Origin: Opitutia bacterium
GTDB lineage: Bacteria > Verrucomicrobiota > Verrucomicrobiia > Opitutales > Opitutaceae
Assembly (NCBI GenBank): GCA_016187945.1
Contig: JACPIT010000005.1
Span: 806,001-870,000 of the forward strand
Length of the DNA stretch: 64,000 nucleotides
Direction of reading: 5' to 3'
In this document: piece by piece, positions 60,150-64,000 of the stretch
How positions within the stretch are numbered: the first letter of the stretch is position 1
How the letters are laid out: every line of letters starts with the position of its first letter
Translations under genes and position numbers: made by a program
Notes under the pieces: generated by a model
The model's database searches: none
Seen by the model: the letters and a program-made list of their open reading frames with translations, nothing else
What the model was told of the DNA's origin: nothing

Positions 60150-60269
60150 TACGGGCCAAGTGGCCAGAAAGGAGCACGGGCGCGCGGCGAAAAATCTTTC
60201 AAAAGGTTGGGGCGCTCCGGCGGATAAAACATTGCGGCACGCGCGGCGTTGCCGTTCAACACGCACCGC

Positions 60270-61067
60270 ATGCCGTCGTTGCCGCCGGTTATCTTCGAGG
60301 ACGAGGCGCTCATCGCTTTCGACAAGCCCAGCGGGTTGCTCATCGCGCCCGATCGCTGGGACAAGTCGCGCGCGAATCTCATGACGCAGGTCCACGCTGC
60401 GCTCGGCCACGATGTGGCCAACGTCCACCGCATCGATGCCGACACGAGCGGCATCGTGCTGTGCACGAAGACGAAGCCAGCGCTGGATTTCGTCAGCGGG
60501 CAGTTCCAGTCGAAGACGGTCGAAAAGATCTACCTCGCGGTCGTGGTCCGCGCCGGCGATTGCGCCGCGCCCTGGGCCGGTGGCGCGCCGACGATTGCGG
60601 GCGCCGACGGCGGATTACCGGACGCGTTTCAGGTGGAGCTCGTGTTGAAGGAAGACGACGCGGCGCCGGGCCGCATGTGCGTCGTGCGTAAACACGGCAA
60701 GGGCGCGGTCACAGATTTCACGGTGCGCGAGCGCTTCGGCGCGTTCACGCTGCTCGAGTGCCGGCCGCAGACCGGCCGCACGCATCAGATCCGCGTGCAC
60801 CTCGCCGCGAGCGGCTGGCCGATCCTGAACGATCCGTTCTACGGCAACGACACGCGCCTGCTCCTCTCGGACCTGAAGCGCGGCTACAAGGGCCGCGACG
60901 ACGAGCGTCCGCTGCTCGCGCGGCTCGCGCTGCACGCCAGCGCGTTGACGTTCACGCACCCGCTCTCGCGCGAGCGCGTGACGATCACCGCCCCGCTGCC
61001 GCACGATTTCGAGGTGGCGCTGAAATACCTGCGGAAGTTCGCGGGACCGGGCGCGCGCCGGCGGTAG
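60270..61067 (+). CDS. RluA-family pseudouridine synthase
   Basis: 265 residues, catalytic domain only; no S4 domain. Motif I PSGLLIAPD, catalytic motif II HRIDADTSGIVL with Asp near residue 56, motif IIa EKIYLAVV and motif III RPQTGRTHQIRVHLAASGWPILND are those of RluA/RluC/YqcB types. It pseudouridylates rRNA or tRNA. The TAG stop is provided by GTAGGAGCGG, the left end of a truncated repeat, so the last residues may have been altered by repeat insertion. Start 60270 is chosen over an upstream TTG. Confidence 0.92.
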   Translation: MPSLPPVIFEDEALIAFDKPSGLLIAPDRWDKSRANLMTQVHAALGHDVANVHRIDADTSGIVLCTKTKPALDFVSGQFQSKTVEKIYLAVVVRAGDCAAPWAGGAPTIAGADGGLPDAFQVELVLKEDDAAPGRMCVVRKHGKGAVTDFTVRERFGAFTLLECRPQTGRTHQIRVHLAASGWPILNDPFYGNDTRLLLSDLKRGYKGRDDERPLLARLALHASALTFTHPLSRERVTITAPLPHDFEVALKYLRKFAGPGARRR

Positions 61068-61079
61068 GAGCGGTTCTTC

Positions 61080-61148
61080 GTAGCAGCCGACGTGAGGAGG
61101 CTGGGAGCATGAAATCGTTTTCGGCAGCCTCCTCACGTCGGCTGCTAC
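61080..61148. repeat. GTAGCAGCCGACGTGAGGAG palindrome, copy 2
   Basis: Perfect 24-bp arms (61080-61103 and 61125-61148) just after a truncated GTAGGAGCGG end at 61064-61073. Confidence 0.93.
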
Positions 61149-61294
61149 GAGAAAAGCGCCGCGGCGGGTGACCTCGGAGAAAACCCGGCGGGCTTACATT
61201 TGTCATACGGCGACTAATAGTTGGGTCGCGCGTCGGGCTTGGCGTTGTCAGCGACGGGGGCGGGGAGTTCCTTGGCCGCAACTCAACACCCCCA

Positions 61295-63301
61295 ATGAGC
61301 AACCCCGCTACGGTTTCCCATGCCGTCGATGCCGACGGCATCGGCTGGATCACCTTCGACGACCCCGCGAGCCGCGCAAACGTCTTCAACCCGCCCACGC
61401 AAGCCGCGCTGCGCGCCGCGATCGAGGCGCTCGCGGCCGAGCCGGTGAAAGCCATCGTCGCGCTCAGCGGGAAAGAAAAAATTTTCATCGCCGGCGCAGA
61501 CCTGAAGTGGCTCGGCAAAATCGCCACGCCTGCGGAAGGCAAAGTGGCGTCGCGCGCCGGGCACGCGTTGTTTGGTCTGCTGGAGAATTTCAAAATGCCC
61601 GTCGTGTGCGCGATCCACGGCGCGTGTGCCGGCGGCGGCTTCGAGCTCGCGCTTGCCTGCCACTGGCGTCTCGCGAGCGACGCGAAGGAAACCGTGATCG
61701 GCCTGCCGGAAGTCGGCATCGGCCTGATCCCCGGCTGGGGCGGCTGCGCGCGCCTGCCGCGACTCATCGGCGCGAAGGCAGCGGTCGACCACATTTTGAA
61801 AGCGCAACTTCTGCCCGCGGCCGAAGCGCACAAGACCGGCCTCGTCGACGAAATCGTGCCGGCGGCGGAGTTGCGGGCGCGCGCGAAAGCGGCGGCGCTG
61901 AAGCTCGCCGCGAGCGGCAAGCCCGCGCGTGCGCCCGGCGCGCCGGCGGACGCGACGTTTTTCGCCGAGCAGCGCAAAGTCGCGCTGTCGCGGATGCGCG
62001 GGCAACCGGCGCCGCTCGCGGTGCTCGACGTGATCGAGCAGGGCGCGGGCGCTCCGCTGGATGTGGCGCTCGAGCTCGAAGCGACGCTCTTCGGCGAGAT
62101 CGCGGCAGGCGAAGTCGCGCACAATCTCGTGCACGTGTTCTTCCTGAAGGACGCGGTGAAGAAGCTCACGGTCGACGCGTGGTTCGCGAAGCCGGTGAAC
62201 GCCGTTGCGCCCGCACCGTTCCAGAAAATCGGCGTCATCGGCGCCGGCGTCATGGGCTCGGGCATCGCACAATGGTGCGCGGCGCGCGGCTACCGCGTCG
62301 TCATGCGCGACGTGAAGCCAGAGTTCGTCGATCGCGGCCTCGCCGTGATCAAGGGTCTGTTCGACGAGGCGGCGAAGCGCGGCAAGATGTCCGCCGACGC
62401 GGCGGCGCAGGGTGCCGCGCGCGTGCAGGGCACGACGGAGCTGGACGCGCTCGCGGATTGCGACCTCGTCGTCGAAGCGATCGTCGAGAACGTTGCGGCG
62501 AAGCAGGCGCTGGTCGCCGAGCTGTCGCGGGTCGTGCGCGCCGACTGCGTCCTGGCGTCGAACACCTCCGCGCTGCCGATCGACGAGCTCGCCGCGACGG
62601 CGACGCATCCGGAGCGGACGATCGGTCTGCATTTTTTCAACCCGGTTAGTCGCATGCCGCTGATCGAGATGGTGCTCTCGCCGCACACGACGCGCGAAAC
62701 GGCGGAGCGTGCGCTGGCGTTCGCGAAGCACCTCGGCAAGACGCCGGTCATCTGCCGCTCGTCGCCGGGCTTCCTCGTGACGCGCGTGTTGTTCTTCTAT
62801 CTCAACGCCGCGTGCGAGCTCTGGGAACAAGGCGTGCCGACGGACGTGATCGATCGCGCGATGCGCGACTGGGGCTGGCCGATGGGCCCGATGCGCTTGA
62901 TCGACGAAGTCGGTGTCGACGTGACGGATTTCATCTACGGCGAGATGAGACACTATTTCCCCGCGCGTTTCCGGAGCACAAGCGTGTGCGCGAAGATGCT
63001 CGCGGCCGGGATGAAGGGCCGGAAGAACGGCGCGTCGTCGGGCTTCTACATCTACGACGGCGGCAAGGAAGCGCTGAACCCCGCGATGGCGTCGTTCGCT
63101 CCGGCGGCGGCGAAGTCGATGGACGCGACGGCGATTCAAGGTCACCTCAACGGCGTGATGATCGCGGAGACGAAGCGCGTGCTGGACGAAGGCGTGTTGA
63201 AGACGGCGGACGACGCCGATTTCGCGCTGCTGATGGGCACGGGCTTCCCGGCGTTCCGCGGCGGCCTCATGCGCTACGCGCGCGCTCACGGTCGCGTTTG
63301 A
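61295..63301 (+). CDS. fadJ: bifunctional enoyl-CoA hydratase/3-hydroxyacyl-CoA dehydrogenase (FadJ/FadB-like)
   Basis: 668-residue fatty-acid beta-oxidation enzyme. Residues 1-190: crotonase domain with oxyanion glycines in IAGADLKWL and HGACAGGGFE and the catalytic Glu pair (ELALAC, GLPEVGIGLIPGWGG). From about 310: NAD-binding domain (IGVIGAGVMGSGIAQWCA), catalytic HFFNPVSRMPLIE with His about 448, SSPGFLVTRVL, and two C-terminal 3HCDH helical domains (MGPMRLIDEVGVDV, GTGFPAFRGGLMRYA). Slightly shorter than E. coli FadJ (714). The thiolase partner is not adjacent. The 146-bp gap upstream shows no clear promoter. Confidence 0.94.
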   Translation: MSNPATVSHAVDADGIGWITFDDPASRANVFNPPTQAALRAAIEALAAEPVKAIVALSGKEKIFIAGADLKWLGKIATPAEGKVASRAGHALFGLLENFKMPVVCAIHGACAGGGFELALACHWRLASDAKETVIGLPEVGIGLIPGWGGCARLPRLIGAKAAVDHILKAQLLPAAEAHKTGLVDEIVPAAELRARAKAAALKLAASGKPARAPGAPADATFFAEQRKVALSRMRGQPAPLAVLDVIEQGAGAPLDVALELEATLFGEIAAGEVAHNLVHVFFLKDAVKKLTVDAWFAKPVNAVAPAPFQKIGVIGAGVMGSGIAQWCAARGYRVVMRDVKPEFVDRGLAVIKGLFDEAAKRGKMSADAAAQGAARVQGTTELDALADCDLVVEAIVENVAAKQALVAELSRVVRADCVLASNTSALPIDELAATATHPERTIGLHFFNPVSRMPLIEMVLSPHTTRETAERALAFAKHLGKTPVICRSSPGFLVTRVLFFYLNAACELWEQGVPTDVIDRAMRDWGWPMGPMRLIDEVGVDVTDFIYGEMRHYFPARFRSTSVCAKMLAAGMKGRKNGASSGFYIYDGGKEALNPAMASFAPAAAKSMDATAIQGHLNGVMIAETKRVLDEGVLKTADDADFALLMGTGFPAFRGGLMRYARAHGRV

Positions 63302-63403
63302 CGCAGACTCTTTAGCGAAATTCCGCTCTGGAACTGAATCGCGGCTGCGAGAATTGCCGTTGCCGCGCGGATTGTTTTCCAAAACCTACCCCCACGTCCG
63401 ACC

Positions 63404-64000
63404 ATGGCCAAAGCCACGACCTCGACTCTGAACAAGGAACAGCGGCGCCACCTGCTGCGCACGATGCTGGAGAGCCGGCACGGCGATCTGCGCGAGGAGA
63501 GCCTGAATCGCCAGGGCAAAGGGCATTTCCATGTCTCGGGGCGCGGACACGAGGCGTTCAGCGCGCTGGGCGCGCAACTCCGCGACAGCGATTTCATCGT
63601 GCCCTACTACCGCGATCGCGGGATGTGCATGGGGCGCGGCGTGACGACGCGTCACCTCGCGCTCGAGTATTTCGCGAAGCGCGAGTCCACCTCGCGCGGC
63701 CGCATGATGCCGTCGCATTTCTCGGCGCGGGAGCTGAACATCGTCAGCGTGCCGACGCCGCTGGGGGCGCAATTGCTGCCGGCCTGCGGCATCGCGTGGG
63801 GCATGAAGCTCGACGGCAAGGACAGCGTGGTCGTGACCTCGATCGGCGACGCGGCGACGCGCCAGGGCGATTTCTACGAGGCGATCAGCTTCGCGCAGGA
63901 GAAGAGGCTGCCGATCCTCTTCATCGTCGAGGACAATGCCTACGGCATTTCGACGCCGACGCGGAAAACCAACCCGCTGGCGATCGACGTGCTCAACAAA
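63404..64000 (+). CDS. 2-oxoacid dehydrogenase E1 component, alpha part (3' end beyond window)
   Basis: First 199 residues of a thiamine-diphosphate-dependent E1 subunit (branched-chain 2-oxoacid or pyruvate dehydrogenase type). Visible: MLESRHGDLREE helix, the QGKGHFHVSGRGHEAFSALG region, YYRDRGMCMGRG, the MPSHFSARELNIVSV loop and the ThDP motif GDAATRQGDFYEAISFAQEKRLPILFIVEDNAYGIS, which keeps G-D-A at the start and the N of the motif end. It may be the alpha half of a fused alpha-beta E1 about 700 residues long, common in related phyla, but the window ends too early to tell. It starts 102 bp after the FadJ gene, same strand. Confidence 0.9.
   Translation, partial: MAKATTSTLNKEQRRHLLRTMLESRHGDLREESLNRQGKGHFHVSGRGHEAFSALGAQLRDSDFIVPYYRDRGMCMGRGVTTRHLALEYFAKRESTSRGRMMPSHFSARELNIVSVPTPLGAQLLPACGIAWGMKLDGKDSVVVTSIGDAATRQGDFYEAISFAQEKRLPILFIVEDNAYGISTPTRKTNPLAIDVLNK

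Overview
The window is high-GC bacterial chromosome with dense, mostly single-copy genes and almost no Shine-Dalgarno sequences. The mix of enzymes (GH2/GH27/GH94/GH130 sugar cluster, GPH-type sugar symporter, TonB-dependent receptors without SusD, GYF-domain membrane protein, bacterial GH3-family acyl-adenylase) and the style of the intergenic repeats suggest a Verrucomicrobiota member, probably Opitutaceae-like. That placement is inference; there is no rRNA gene in the window.

Region 1 (1-19.4 kb) is a plant-polysaccharide island. On the minus strand, reading from 14197 down to 1, lie an exported GH2 beta-galactosidase, a GPH sugar:cation symporter, a GH94 phosphorylase, an exported CE7 acetyl esterase, a GH1 beta-glucosidase coupled by ATGA to an exported GH27 alpha-galactosidase, a GH130 mannoside phosphorylase and a GH2 beta-mannosidase cut by the window edge. 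Divergently on the plus strand are a second GH1, a YicI-like GH31 alpha-xylosidase and a LacI regulator. Together they fit uptake and intracellular breakdown of acetylated galactoglucomannan and possibly xyloglucan oligosaccharides, with phosphorolysis saving ATP. No endo-mannanase is present in the window.

Region 2 (19.4-27 kb) holds a 50-codon ORF with its own terminator, a group-3 sigma factor of FliA/WhiG type, a small basic protein, a divergent RtcB RNA ligase, a CBS-domain protein, a divergent aldo/keto reductase and AraC regulator, a possible stand-alone Ntn-hydrolase and a tRNA with anticodon CAU. Region 3 (27.2-33.2 kb) is an iron/siderophore type set: TonB-dependent receptor, PepSY membrane protein, TonB-dependent receptor; all three share an 11-bp-spaced TTCnG/TTCAG direct repeat upstream. 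Region 4 (33.5-38.7 kb) carries 2HCT and DASS di/tricarboxylate transporters and an OmpR/EnvZ-type two-component pair. Region 5 (38.8-48 kb) has an acyltransferase, YfcE-like phosphoesterase, GNAT, YgjP-like peptidase, DoxX, a hybrid histidine kinase, a GYF membrane protein and RsgA. Region 6 (47.8-64 kb) has three TonB paralogues, a PQQ-like propeller protein, YhbY, RsuA- and RluA-type pseudouridine synthases, an alpha/beta hydrolase, a DUF4177 protein with three copies of an unrecognised domain, an Hsp20, a GH3-family enzyme, a FadJ-type beta-oxidation enzyme and the start of a 2-oxoacid dehydrogenase E1.

The most striking non-coding feature is a large population of palindromic intergenic elements, most with the tetranucleotide GTAG at their outer ends, like GTAG-type REP/BIME elements known from gammaproteobacteria. 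They sit in most gene gaps, supply the stop codon of at least two genes, and one 85-bp copy lies in frame inside the GH94 phosphorylase gene. No CRISPR array, rRNA, prophage, transposase or recognisable defence system was seen.
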